A DNA stretch of 64,000 bases from assembly GCA_947034885.2 (NCBI GenBank), contig OX344752.2, positions 10,788,001 to 10,852,000 on the forward strand, in the 5' to 3' direction. Shown here in pieces: positions 36,401-49,475 of the stretch. Under the pieces are notes generated by a model. That model did not search any database and was not told where the DNA came from. It worked only from the letters and a program-made list of their open reading frames with translations. This stretch comes from Thuidium tamariscinum (lineage: Eukaryota > Streptophyta > Bryopsida > Hypnales > Thuidiaceae). The first letter of the stretch is position 1. Every line of letters starts with the position of its first letter. The position numbers and the translations under genes were made by a program.

Positions 36401-39400
36401 AACTTTTTTCAGACGTGTAAAGGAGGTATGGGAGTCAAAGAAGGAGTTGTTGCGAGAAACAGGAAAGCAGGTTGTGCAACAACTAGCTGAAGCTACTGCT
36501 GCTGTGGCCCCTACTCCAGAGCTCACTGAGAGCGGTGTTCCTGCGCAAGCTGTTTCACTCTGTGCTATTCAGGTTCTTTTCTACTTCTCCTTAAGAACCC
36601 ATCCACCCTACGTCTACGGTCAGTTTCTTAAATAATTTCAGCGAAACTTGAAGTATTTTCAAATTTGTTTAATTTGTAGACCATCATCCGAAAAACAAAG
36701 AACAATTTATATGAAGGTTATTAATTCTTTGTGAAATCTGAAATGTCAGAATATGAAAATTTCTCAATAACTTGAAATTTAAAAAATTATATTTCGTGCT
36801 ATCTGAATTCCAAAATTAAAATTTTTCAACTCATAAGTGTTGAAAATGACGTAGTGGTACAGTATTTGCACCTTTCATCTGAGATCTTACCCTTTGTTAA
36901 GAATTTGGAGAAAGCAAGACTGTGACCATCTACAGATGCAAGCTGCTGACACTATTTGAGTCAATTAGAATCATTTTTAACAGTTTTAGGAGACTTGTTT
37001 TTGGGAGATAACTGTGAAGGTGTGGACAGATTTGGGTTCAAGAGCCAAATCTGTTGAGGCCAAAATTTATTCCCTTTGTATGAATATCTTGTACAACTTT
37101 CTGATGAAGAGGGAGTCTTTGATGTGGCTGCAGCTTTCCAAGGGATTCGACGCTAAATTGGGGGGCTTTGGAGGAGCTCCCAAGTTTCCTCGGCCCGTCG
37201 AGGTAGCTCTTATGATGAGAAACTACAAGCGTTTGGAGCAGCAAGGCAAAGACTCTGCTGCCACCCGAGCACTTGAAATGGCTCTATTCAGTCTGCAATG
37301 CATGGCAAACGGTGGCATGCATGATCACGTTGGGGGTGGATTCCATCGTTACAGTGTGGATGAGTACTGGCATGGTATGTTGACACCTGCCGAAAGGACC
37401 TCGTGGTTGCGAACTAAATGTGGATGTGTTGTAAGTTTTGGCATGTATGACTCTGAAGTTTTCTGTTGAAGAGGAAATGCGGCATCTAGTGATGAGAAAT
37501 CATCCTTACCGTCAAAGTTGATAAATGTTTTTGAGAACTAGTTTAGAAGCATCAAACTTTGAATAATTATAAAAGGTTCCCAATTTCCCATCAAAGATTG
37601 CAGAATTTCCTTTTCAAGAGTTGAATTTTAACACCATTAGTTATAAATATGTTTTCAATTTATGGTATAGAAGGATGGAAGTTAATGCCAAGAATATCAA
37701 AACTTTATATTTTCTAACTTTGATCAATTCGCAATGGTTCCTTTTGGGTTAAAGGATGATCATTCAAATATGAAAAGTTTGACTACATTGATCTAGATTT
37801 TAAGTGTCTCAATTTTACGTAATATGATTTCCATTTGAATTTTTGATTATCATTATTTGATTGAATGATGAGAATTTGTCACGTGATGGCTTCTGAAAGA
37901 TGCCTTACAACCATATTATGTTTGCATGGTCCCTTAGGGGTTAAAGTGTTATCTTTGTGTCTATAATGCCTTAAGTTGGCTCAGTTTATCATCACAAGTG
38001 TTTATGAAGGTGATCTAGGTCGTGTGTCTAGAAAGTGAAGTACAGGTTTCCATATCCTATATTGGGAGATATACAGTTATCTTCAGTACTTTACTTTGAC
38101 CATGATTCAGTGGGGTCTTGCAATTGTTTGCAGTACCCCACTTTGAGAAGATGCTATACGACCAGGCCCAGCTCGTGAACGTTTATTTGGATGCTTTCGC
38201 TGCTGTGAAGGATCATTCGTACTCGTACGTGGCTCGGGATGTGCTGGACTACCTTATTCGTGACATGACCCATCCCGAAGGAGGAATTTACTCTGCTGAA
38301 GACGCAGATAGTGCCGAGTCTACAAGTTCTACCAAGAAGAAAGAGGGTCTCTTCTACATCTGGACTTTGCAAGAGGTCAGTTTCATCATGACCAACACGT
38401 TGAGACTTGCGACCATCTGCAGACGTTGGTCAATGTACTTGGCTGTACATATTGGAAGGAATGGGAATGCACGAATGATTGTGATTGTAATTATTAAACA
38501 ACTTAATTGCGATGGTCTAGACAATTTCGGTGTTTTCAATCAAATTAGCGTGTACCAGGAAGTTTAGACAACATCTTGAAGAGACCCTCAAGATTTATGG
38601 GGAGATCAGCCTATGGTCATACAGAGCCCTACCTAGGTTCATTCGGAGGCCTCCCTATTTATCATGAGCAGGAGACCTCCCTTGACTTTTGATGAGGATT
38701 TTCTTGTCGCGCTGTCGAAGAGTTCCTGAGACAGCCTGATTACAATTTCACTGTTCAGTCAGTGTTCGTGGACTTTCACTGCTTTAAGAATCTGTTTGTC
38801 ATCGTTGAAAATGTACGATTTGTAGTAAGCTTTTTGTTTTTCAGGATTCTGTTTATGGTATTCGTACCTTTTCTATGCATTTGATTAGTGTGCCTCTATA
38901 AACTTGAGGATTACCAAGTCCTGTGGTCTTCTTCAGTCCGCAATTTGATCTTCAGACACGTAATATGGGTTATGTTGCTGGAGTGCAGATTGAAGAGGTA
39001 CTCGGCAAGGACAGGGCTCAAATGTTCATTGCATACTACTACGTGAAAGCTGAAGGAAACTGCGACCTTTCAAGAATGAGTGACCCTCATGGAGAATTTG
39101 GGGGTAAGAACGTGCTCATCAAACGGCCGACGGTTGATGTTGCAGCCAAGTTTGGGAAAACACCGGAAGAGATTGCTCAGTACATGGGTCAGTGCAGGAC
39201 TCAGCTCCATGCTTTCCGAGCCTTGCGCCCTCGACCACATCTTGATGATAAGGTCACTATCTACCCCGGTATTCCTTTGGGCTGATAATATAGAGTCTTA
39301 CAGTGTCTCGTCTCTACCCCCAAGGTTCAAAATATCAAAAGGAAAGGTGTCCCATTAAAATGATTTATATATTGAAAGCAATAGTTGCATGTTGGGGCCA

Positions 39401-42400
39401 AAGAATGAATAAGTTACCTTGTCTAATAGGATTTTAGCATGTGGTCATAGGAATAGCGATATCTAAGATTGTTACGGAGGGGTTTTGAAATTTTTTATTC
39501 AGTTAGGATTATATTGAGAAATGCTTTTGAAGGTTATAGGGAAGGAGACATCTGATAATTACATTTTTCTATTGGGTAGAGACACTTGCGATAGTGGGCT
39601 TTTTTATTTTCAACCCCGAGACTTCTTCAGAACCTGATCCTGAGTACACTGCTGGCCGCTTCACTGCATCCGCAATATGGCGGATTTGGTGGATTCTCAC
39701 TATAGTTTTGTTAGTCTAGACGAAGCTCAACTCAGTCACAAACTAATCGCAGCTTGTGTTCCTTGAAATCAGGTGATTGTCGCTTGGAATGGTCTGGCAA
39801 TCTCAGCGTTTGCAAGGGCTTCTCGCATTCTCCTTACTGAACCGCCTGGTGTTCGCTACGAATTCCCTGTTACTGGATGCCATGTGATTTTTTCACCCTG
39901 TTGCTCCTCTTTTGAAATATGTCCACTGAGTGTGCACTAATTCTCACCTGAGATGTCATTGTTTTTATTATCTAAAGGTTGTTAAAGCGCTTTTATTTGG
40001 ATTTTTCGTAAAATTAGACTATTTCAGGAACTTTCAGTAAACAATATTATGAAGAGAATCTTACTTATGTCTCATTGAGAGGTCTTCCTACAGTCAAAGT
40101 GATAAGTCGGAGATCTCCTGATGGGGAGGCCTAAATGTAATCACTGTGATCATAAGGAGATTTGCCAATGAACTATGTCTAAGACTTCCTTCATGATGCT
40201 CTTTAAGAGTGCTTGAAACACTTCACTTTTACTGAAAACAGTGTTATTTTTTGCAACAGTACAGATTACCTCTTATTCTCTTTTAAAGGTTACTACTGGT
40301 ATTTCGGAGCTAATGAGTTATGTTGGCAGCGCAGCCAAAGGAGTACTTGACAGCGGCAGAGCGTGCAGCACTTTTCGTGAAATCCAAGCTGTACAATGAG
40401 AAGACCAAAAGATTAACTCGCAGCTATCGAAATGGTCCTTCGAAAGCCCCTGGTTTTCTGGATGACTATGCTTTCCTTATTGCTGGCCTTTTAGATCTAT
40501 TCGAATGCGGGGGTGATTACAAGTGGCTCCAGTGGGCCCTTGAGCTTCAATCTTCTCAGGTGGGCCTCTTCGATTCTCTGCTTGTTAGCAGCTTTTGGCC
40601 TCACATTGAAATAGGATATCCATCTTTCAAAACCGCTATAAGCTCAGTAATGCATGACTCCCTATCTTAATGCGTATCAGTGGTTCAGTCGATCCTCCAT
40701 ATAATATCCATGTATGGTTGTTCTTTTTGCTACCCCCTCCAAAATATAAACCAAATTTAAGTGTTAATGCTGAACTTTTTTGTACCCCTGCCATCGTTAG
40801 GATATGTAAAATGGAATGATCTCAAATGGTGTATTTGAGTGAAAACTAGACATTATAGATGAAATCTGACTGTTAAAAGGTTTTAATTTACAATGATAGC
40901 TTTTCCTACTTCCAATTGTTAATTAATGTGAATGTTCGCCCTTTATCAGGATGAACTATTTTTAGATAAAGAAGGTGGAGCATATTACAGCACTCCAGAG
41001 GGTGACCCATCCATCCTGTTCCGTATGAAGGAGGACTACGACGGTGCCGAACCATCTGGAAATTCGGTGGCAGCCCAAAACCTTCTCCGCCTGTCATTGT
41101 TGGTGGCAGGAGACCTCTCCGAAAGCTTTCACAACTCAGCAGAGCATCTTCTGGTAATGCACTCGTACCTCTTTAATGTCACAGCGTTGGTGCCCAACGT
41201 GCTCGTGTCTATAGGGAGGTCTATGATGCTGTGGCATCAAAGAAGTCTTAGGGATCTCACGAGAACCCGTTTACACTCGTCAAATTCCTTATTATCATAT
41301 TTCTAGATGCAGTTGCTTGTGACATAACAGAGTGAGATAGTGAGAGTACTGCATAAGTTTTGAGCTGGTTACGTCCGTTTTTGTTTTAGTGTTTAGGGAT
41401 ACCAGAGGGGAAGACACTAGAGAATGTGAGGGTTTAGGGTTTTAGGGTTTAGGGTTTAGGTCTGGTGTCATGTTTGCATGTGCTTTTTTTGCAGTGCCCT
41501 GTGGTAGCTGTTATTATTGCTTTGCATTCTATGCTTATCATTGTATGTTTGAATGTTTTTGTTAATACAGGCTGTTTATGAGCAACGGGTGAAAGAGGTG
41601 GCCATGGCTGTGCCCCTTCTCTGCTGTGCATTTGATTCGTTCAATGTTGCTGCTAAGCGCCAAATTATTATTTCTGGTGCTCGAAATGCACCAGATAGTG
41701 AGGCTCTTTTGACTGCTTGTCACGCTCTCTTTGATCCTGACAAAACGGTAAGTGCTCGGAATACCATCGTTTCAGCTCATTCGTCCTAAGATCTTTACTA
41801 AGACCAGGGTCCATATATCAAGTGGTCAGTTTATGAACCGCTTACCTTATTATCTTTAGTTGAACCTTTTTTTGTCACTTAGTGGATGCTTGCTGGTCAA
41901 ATCCAATTTCTGTTTTGATTTTCAACTTTTCCCCAAATATTGACCATTTTATTTATTACACTTGTAAGCTCTTGGGGTTAAAGCCCAAACTACAGTATAT
42001 TGCATGTGCACCTATTGTCTCTCCAAATTTAAACCAATTCTTCATATGAAAAAGTAAATTAGATGACATCTCATTGTAACTTGCACCTTGTTCAACAAAA
42101 ACATATATTTCGAGGTTATTTATTAGTAGTAGTATAATTTTCTTTAGTTTTTGAACTTAAATGTTCTTATTCATTCAGTCTTAAATATTGTTTTTCATTT
42201 GAGAATCAAATAAGACACTGTATTTCATCCATTTATATTATAATCTTGTTGAAGTGGGAATGCTTACCCTGACCTAGAATAGCTATTCAAAAACTGTATT
42301 ACATATTGGTGACCTTGATGTGTCACCAATAGGTAGTGATCTAGTAAACTGCAATCTAAAATGTTGGAAAATCTAAAACGTCTTACAAATTAGTGACCTT

Positions 42401-42785
42401 GGTTGAACCCGTGGATGCTGGTAGATCGTTGTTGGTATGCTGGTGAAATCGTGTCACTGTTGAGAAGAAGAAAAAAATGGGAAGTTCAAAGTGTTTTTTT
42501 TCTTTCATATCATGTGTTTTTATGACAATTTCTATTTCTTTTTGTCTGTAGGTGTTCTTGATTGACGAAACGAATCCAGATGAAAGGGCTTTCTGGCAGT
42601 CGGTCAATCCTGTGGCGTTTGCAATGGCACGGAGAAGCCCCGATGGAAAAGCTTTGGCCTATGTGTGCCAGAACTTCACATGCCAAGCGCCTCTGGCAGA
42701 TCCTGTTGCGCTCGAGCAGCTGTTGCGGCAAACCTTTACAGGACCCAAGATATCCTCATTCAAATTAGGATCAGTGTCGAAGTAA
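33419..42785 (+). CDS. Thioredoxin-domain protein, SPATA20/YyaL (DUF255) family
   Basis: The family fuses an N-terminal thioredoxin-like domain to an alpha/alpha-barrel resembling sugar epimerases and glycosidases; its reaction is unknown. Fifteen exons close in frame to 859 residues: 33419-33784, 34233-34305, 34723-34744, 35199-35277, 35449-35481, 35972-36120, 36413-36572, 37134-37374, 38134-38375, 38989-39252, 39773-39883, 40335-40559, 40950-41153, 41571-41747 and 42552-42785. Residues 1-105, basic and Ser-rich, look like an organelle transit peptide. Then come [31 protein letters not shown], the redox motif GYSTCHWC (C152, C155), [87 protein letters not shown] and a closing VCQNFTC. It is like Arabidopsis At4g03200. 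The start is the first ATG in a frame open from a GTG at 33275. Exon 3 is a 22-nt microexon carrying the first Cys of CxxC. Confidence 0.95.
34723..34744 (+). other. 22-nt microexon encoding the CHWC core
   Basis: Between TTGATTCTCAAG and GTACGC lie 22 bases. Joined to exon 2 (ending in G) and exon 4 (starting with G), they restore VGYSTCHW, the most conserved stretch of the family. Skipping it would delete seven residues, including the first active-site Cys, and shift the frame. It is too short to be found by ORF scanning. Family conservation and both splice phases agree. Confidence 0.92.
41430..41460 (+). repeat. Short interstitial telomere-type repeat
   Basis: About four TTTAGGG units, one with an extra T, lie in intron 13 of the SPATA20-like gene. 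TTTAGGG is the plant telomere repeat. Such short internal runs can mark healed breaks or act as telo-box binding sites. Confidence 0.85.
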
Positions 42786-45700
42786 CTAAACTAGGCTTCA
42801 TGTTCTACAGTCATGTAATTTTCAAGTGCTTGCATGTAGGGTTAGTGTGGACGTGCCCCGTGTATTTTTTTTGTGGTTGTGTACGCTCTACTCTCAATAG
42901 CAAAGCCATTTTATTATACTTGGGACGTCTTAACTGGGCACGAGAGGTCAAGTTAGTGGAAACGATTTGACAGGGTTCAACAGCTTAATTATGTACAGGA
43001 AAGACTTTTGGAATTAAAAGGCTTGTAGAGGTGACTCATGTTTATGAATTATATCAATGTAGAGCTTGTCAATACATGTAACTTGAGGCGTCTTAAATCT
43101 TTAAGCTGCTCCTTTTTGATGATGCGTGTGGATATATTTTACAGAAAGTTTTTGTTCCAATCGCTCACAAAATGTGATGAGGTACTCCATGCAATGCTGT
43201 TTTTTAGTGATAAATTGAGTGTGCTTGATGATCACAGCTCCAACTCATTCTGGTGGGTTGTCTCCCTCTGTTGTCTGTTGTGAGATTTTGTTCTTTGATA
43301 GAAAGCAATGCTTAACCTAGAAGTGCTCCGAAATCCATCATGAGCATATTGCTTTTTAGCAAAATTATCACTTGTTCAACTTCTCATTCATCCAAAGTCA
43401 TATTGGAATCTTTAACCCTTAAATGTTGAGGTGGATGTTTTGTGCCCAATAATGACAAAGAATCTTCCCTTGTATGATAGAAGTGTAGAGGTTGGATGTT
43501 TTGTGTCTAATAAATGACAAAATCTTTCCTTGTAGTATAGAAGTGCAAATATTCATCCTTGGTATTAGGAGTGGAAAGGAAAGATCTTCTATAGTACTTT
43601 GACTCCCAATGAGTATATTTGGTTTATTCAAAGTAGATGATAGTATCAAAATGTATGATTTCCAAGGTTTCCACTTAATCCTTTGAGGGTTAAAATAGAG
43701 CCTTAACTTCTTTTGTTACCTATTTGATGTAAGTGGGAAAATAATATATTTGCATAATGATGTAGGTAAAATTTCGCAAAATTTCAAAAAAGGATGTAGG
43801 TATTAAAGGATACAACATTCTTAAACTTTGTGCAAAGAATAAGGAAAGTGAGTATATCACCACCAAAATTCTAGTCCCACCAATATGTTCATGGATACAT
43901 TCTTGTTTTGAAATGTATTCTTTGTAGAATCATAAGGAGATAATAGAAATAGATAGTGGTAATACAAGTTGGTTCACCTTAGTATTTCTAAGATGAGATT
44001 TGGTACTTACTTACATTTGCTAAAATGGAAAGTTTTATATTAGGCCAAGGTCAATGAATGTAAATCCTACACTTCTTTTATAAATATTTCTTTCAAAGAT
44101 AGACACTTTGTTTAGGTTTTATTGACCTACATAGTGGAATTACTTTTTAGTAAAAATATTCATTCAATTCAACCAAAAGGATAATAGTTTTCTTCTTTTT
44201 TGATTCAATATTTAATATGCATGATCTCTTATGATCTGGATTCTTATTTTGAAGTTACATCTAATACAAAGACTTTATTTGATTAGGATATATAATATTT
44301 ATACTATATTTATTTCAATTATGAAAATGAAAGAGTGCACATGATTTCTTATTTTCTTATCACCTATATTTTGTCTTGAAATGAATACTAAGCCTCTTCA
44401 ATTGGACAAAATTCGATAAAGGTATGGAATATGTAGTAGACTAGTAGGCTCTAATTTGTACTTTCACCATACAATCCTCCCACCTTCAAAGTGACTTTAA
44501 TCCCTTAAAGACCAAAAATCCAATTTTGAACTACAATTTTAAGCACACAAAATGTATTTTTACATTCATCAAATATTTTGAAGATCCTTATGTGAGTTCC
44601 TTAATATTTTTAAGGTATAGATTTTGAAGACCTTACTTTGCTATTATCTTAAATTCAATAGGTACTAGTATGTCTAATCTCAAAAAAAATTATAGTTCAA
44701 AAAATGACTCATAAAAAATAACTTGAATAAAAAAAGAGAAATAAAAGTCTTCAAAATTTACTAAGACTAGAACTTAAAATTTTGAATTTAAAAACAAATT
44801 TTTATAAAAATCACAAATAATCAATCTACAATCCATTTTAGAAAGAATAGTCAATTATTTGTTTTCAATTTTAATTGAAAAATATTGGATTGTGTAATGG
44901 ACAATGGTCCTATATAGGTATCATTTTTTAGAGGCACTAACTAGGTTATTTTTGTTTAAAGCCTACACAATTTGTCTAATTTGTTCATTTGATCAAGTAC
45001 AAACTAAGATCCTTCAATTGAAAAAAAATTATTGCACCTCAACGGAATCAAGATATATATTCCTAACAAGTTGTTTTCTTAAAATTAAATGTTTTTAGAT
45101 CTATTAATAGGGGTGGAAAAAATCACTAAATTTTGGGATTTGTAGGCATGATAGTACACAATTTATTAAATTTTTATTGATACAATTAATTATTTTATAG
45201 ATTCACTTACTAAATGTAAGTCATATCCAAAAATGATATTAAAATAAAATTATTTGATATTCCAAATGCTTGTTTTTGAAAATTCTAGAGACATGGGACA
45301 ATTTTTTTCTAAAAATTAATTTTTCCAACTTAAATATTCATTAAAAATTTCTTAAAATTCTTTGATTCTAATCACATTTGTTTTCTTCATACATTATAAG
45401 TGTCAACAACTAAGGACACATTTAGTGAAGTCATACTTTAATATATTAAAATGATTAACTTATTTGATATATTGACATGTAATGCTTGAATCAAAGCTCG
45501 GGGGGGTAGTGAATGGTGGGAGTAGGAAACTACTCAAACTAGGAGCAAAAAAATGATAGGGTGTTTTAAAAACATGGGAGTAAAAAATTATAAATGGGTT
45601 TAGAGTAATATAGGGTATAGAAAATGACATTGGATGTCTTTAAAGTACTATAGGGTTTGGAATAATAGGCCCCATTAGAAATGCATTAGTCCTAATATAT

Positions 45701-45882
45701 CCCCCTTTATATTAGTTTTTTGGGCCAAAAGTCTAAAAAAGATACTCTCTCAGCTACCTTGTGAGTGGCATATTGGTTTAGGTTAAAGAATAGAAATTTT
45801 TATTACTATATGTATAGTATTGTACCATACCAAATATACTTCATTAGTTCATTTACTACTTTAGAATACCTACAATGGATTT

Positions 45883-45995
45883 ACTACTCTTATAGCAATA
45901 CAACACATAACTTAGTAGCTGACTACTTTTACAACAATACAACACATAACTTGGTGGCTCACTACTCTTACAACAATACAACACATTTGAGATGG
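45883..45995 (+). repeat. 39-bp tandem repeat, three copies
   Basis: ACTACTCTTAYARCAATACA then ACACATAACTTRGTRGCT repeats at 45883, 45922 and 45961 with few changes. Because 39 is a multiple of three, the plus strand reads as a 13-residue peptide repeat (YNNTTHNLVA). The surrounding 82-codon ORF has no known domain and is probably incidental. Confidence 0.8.
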
Positions 45996-47410
45996 TCTGG
46001 GATGGTCCAATAATCCAGCCTTGGCTTTACTACCACTACAGACTGTTGTCTTGGCTACCAATATCCTAGTCATTGCAAATTGACTTGAGTATGATACAAC
46101 TATCAATCTAGGTATCATCGTAGGAACCTAGGTGTACATGTAACTAGATATGGAATATTCTATTTTTTAATACCAACATTGGTAACCTCTTTATAGTCAC
46201 AAAGGTATCAAATGTGCAACTGTAAGCATTGTATGAAGATTATATAGATCATGACCCACCTTCTAGGAAATGTTCTTTTTTTTTACACGTGATCCATTGT
46301 CTTTTGTAATATTTTGTCCCAATTTGTTGAATTGGGTTCAATCTGTGAGGGATGGAACTAAGGTACTAGTGGTCCATTTAAGAGATGATTGCATTTTAGA
46401 GAAATTTGAAGTCCTTGAAGTGTTCTTCAGTAAATTCTAATAGAAAGAAAATCAAATTGGCTTCTAATTCAAGATGCTTCAGATTATTTGAACCTTCAAT
46501 AAGTTCGTTATGAATTTATGAAGTTGAATTACAAAGGTTATCAATAATTTCCACCTCCGTAAATGCAATCTTTTTGAACATTGATGAGGACTTTTTTTTA
46601 GGCTTACTTTGTTTTAAGGCCTCCTACCTTAGTAGTAAAATAGATCAACCTATTACCACCTAGATTTGCTATTGAGAAACTTGAAAGAAGTTATTTGTCA
46701 ATTCACATATTCTTTTAAGGATTGAAAAGGATGATTAATCTTATGTAAGTAGAATGATGACATTTTAACAACAAATGAATTTTCTTTGATTTATTAAAGT
46801 TTCTTGGCAATCAATTGGTAAAGTATGGGGAGACCTATGCCAAACCACATGTTGACATGCATGTCTCTTCTTTAAGTGCATTGTCATGATGCTAAAAGGT
46901 TGCTAAAATTGTGGTAATGGGTGGGTGATTGACTCAAATGGGAGGAGTTAGTAGATGTTGAAATTGAGAAATTAAAAACATTGAGTAGTTCTACCTCAAA
47001 TGGGTTAGAGTTTGCCCTTGCACGATTAGTCTTTTTTGAGGTGTCTCCTTTGGTGTTGGACATTTTTGTTCCACCTCCTTTTTGCAATTGAAAGTGTTTT
47101 TCTTTAATCTTTATGAGTTTATGTTCTCCAAAAAACAAGTTGATGCACAATGTGTCCATACCCATGCACTTGAATTACCATCTCTAGAATTTAGGAATGG
47201 TGGAGTTAGCTTTTTCAAGAGAACTAAATTATAGAGAGGGTGGGAATAAAAAGAAGCCTTCTAAAATGACAAAGGTACATTTTGTAGTATTCTTCATTGC
47301 ACCATCAATGTACAAGAAATGAACCTTTTAGAAGGTGGCCTACTTTAGTAACTACTAAAGTCCATTTTCAAGAATTGACAAAGGTCCAAACTAGGGGGGG
47401 GGGTTTTCTG

Positions 47411-47440
47411 AAAATTTGGTGCAAAATTGCACCAAATTTT
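47411..47440. repeat. 30-bp near-perfect palindrome beside a G-run
   Basis: Arms of 14 bp (AAAATTTGGTGCAA and its complement) are separated by two bases. They lie directly after a run of about ten Gs and TTTTCTG. It could be a transposon end or a cruciform-prone site; nothing more is visible. Confidence 0.65.
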
Positions 47441-48887
47441 TTGGCCTAGCACCAAGCCTATAGGAAAAAACTAGTAAAATTTTGGATGAAATCACCAATA
47501 AACTTCAAATTTTTTTTAAATAGTGGATGAAATTGCCAAATAATGGATGAAAATTAATTATAAATATGCATTATGTGCTAATATGATATTTTCTATCAAA
47601 AATATAGATGAATGTTGAGATTTGGAGCTCCACAGTAAAATGAAATATCGCCACTTTGACACTTCACAAGAATTGAAAAAAACAAACCCTAGTCGAAACA
47701 TCATTTTATATTCTTGTCTAATTTAATACATTGGTGCTAAAATAATTTAATGGAAATTCAATTTAGATTTTTTAGCTATTGACACTTTTTTCATCCCCTT
47801 ATTTTTAGAAACTTCTATTTTTGGAATCGATTTTTTCTATTCATGCAAAAATGTGTTCCTTTTTCTAAAATTTTTTAAGATTAATTTTGGAATGTTCAGA
47901 ATTATCAACAATGAAAGATAATGAGGTTTACATGATCAATATGAATGATATAGAGATTGCTTTTTGATATCAAATTCACTTTTAAACCTATGTTGTTTGA
48001 TTCCATGTAGGTATCTTCACAATATGCACAATAATATGTCAGAATTGTTTTTGTACTATCTATTAAGTTCTAGTTGCAAGTAGTCATTGGAGGTGGGAAG
48101 AAAATAAAGTTTGAAAGAAATTTGATATGGGACAAAAAATGTAGTAGAATTTTTTTCTTAATCTAAATTACCATATCATTTATTCATATCAATTTGAAAT
48201 TCTAAGTAATGCAAGCCCCTTCTCTATTAATCCAAATTAGAAAATTACATAATGATAGCATGTCAAAAAAGAAATAAAGTAATACCCCCTATAAAATAGT
48301 GGTTGGTTGCTCCTATATCCTTATTTTTTTAACACAATGACCCCCCCCCCAAGAATCAAAGATAGCTTAGTTTTGGAGACTTGTATAGGACCATCACCCT
48401 ACTACTTGATCTAATTGTATACATATAATCTATGAATCATACATAACAACTATTGTTTCAGAGTCATTATTAAGTTTTTTTAGTGTCATTTCATGATACA
48501 TCTTGATAATTTTAGAAATCCGGATAATTCTCTTGTCTTGAAGGGGTTGAAGTTTTTGAACTTGCAAAAGCTACTCTTCTTTATATATGAAAAATTAAAA
48601 TTTTCTGTGGCTAGTGCTTCAAAGTATACTACTAATGAAATTTAGTGTTAATCACACTAATTAATTTAAAAATGCTTCAAAATTTTTATTCTTAATGAAC
48701 TTTTCTTACCAACTATATTTGTTGAGATCTCCACTTTGAATAGTATTGATATCTATATTTTTGATAAGAATCTCCATTAAAAGTAATAACACTTATAACA
48801 TTTTCAAATCAATTTGTGTGGTAACACCTAATTTCACTTTTAGAGTAGTGATAGCATAAAAATTTCCCCACTGATTTCAATCTCAAT

Positions 48888-49475
48888 AACTAGTTTTGTT
48901 TGTGTAATTTTGTGTACTTGATGGTGTTTCATCCACAACCAAAATAGTTTGTTCATAATCTCACAACATTCATCCACAATATTCAACAATTACAAGAATT
49001 TTAACAAAACTTCAGTCTCCATAACCAGCTTTGATTGTGCACTTAACACTGTTTCATCCACAAGCAAGATAGTCTGTTTGTAACCTCACAACATTCATCC
49101 ACAAAATTCATGAATTTTTAACCCTAAAGTGTGCCGACGTCCGTATTTTGGATGATGAACAGAGGGCTTCAAGGCCCTATTTCATCCAATTAACCTCTCA
49201 TTTGTCAAATGTAATATTTGAATCTAGAAAAGACAATCTTCTTTAATGATCAAATTCATTAAATTCTGGAAAATGATATATTTGTACAAAGCTATAAGCG
49301 AAAATGTGCAAAAATTCAAAAAAGGATTGAGAACAGAGTTTGGGTTGGCCGTAACCAGCTTTGACCGTCGGTGTGCTTGTCGATGTTTCATCCCCGAGCA
49401 GGATAGTTCATTCGTAACCTGATGATATTCATCCACCACGAAGGCAACAGATAAATGAGTTTTAACAGAGGTGAC
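48888..49475 (+). repeat. Three dispersed copies of a ~100-bp repeat
   Basis: Copies start at AACYAGYTTTG at 48888, 49023 and 49353. They share GTTTCATCCNC, AGNATAGTNNRTT and ACNTTCATCCAC. The third copy is GC-richer (CCGTCGGTGTGCTTGTCG) and the first two look like C-to-T-eroded versions. No coding content is seen. Confidence 0.65.

Noticed and set aside
47393..48355. G-run at 47393 and C-run at 48343 as inverted ends of one element
   Set aside because: Similarity does not extend beyond the homopolymers, and no target duplication was seen.
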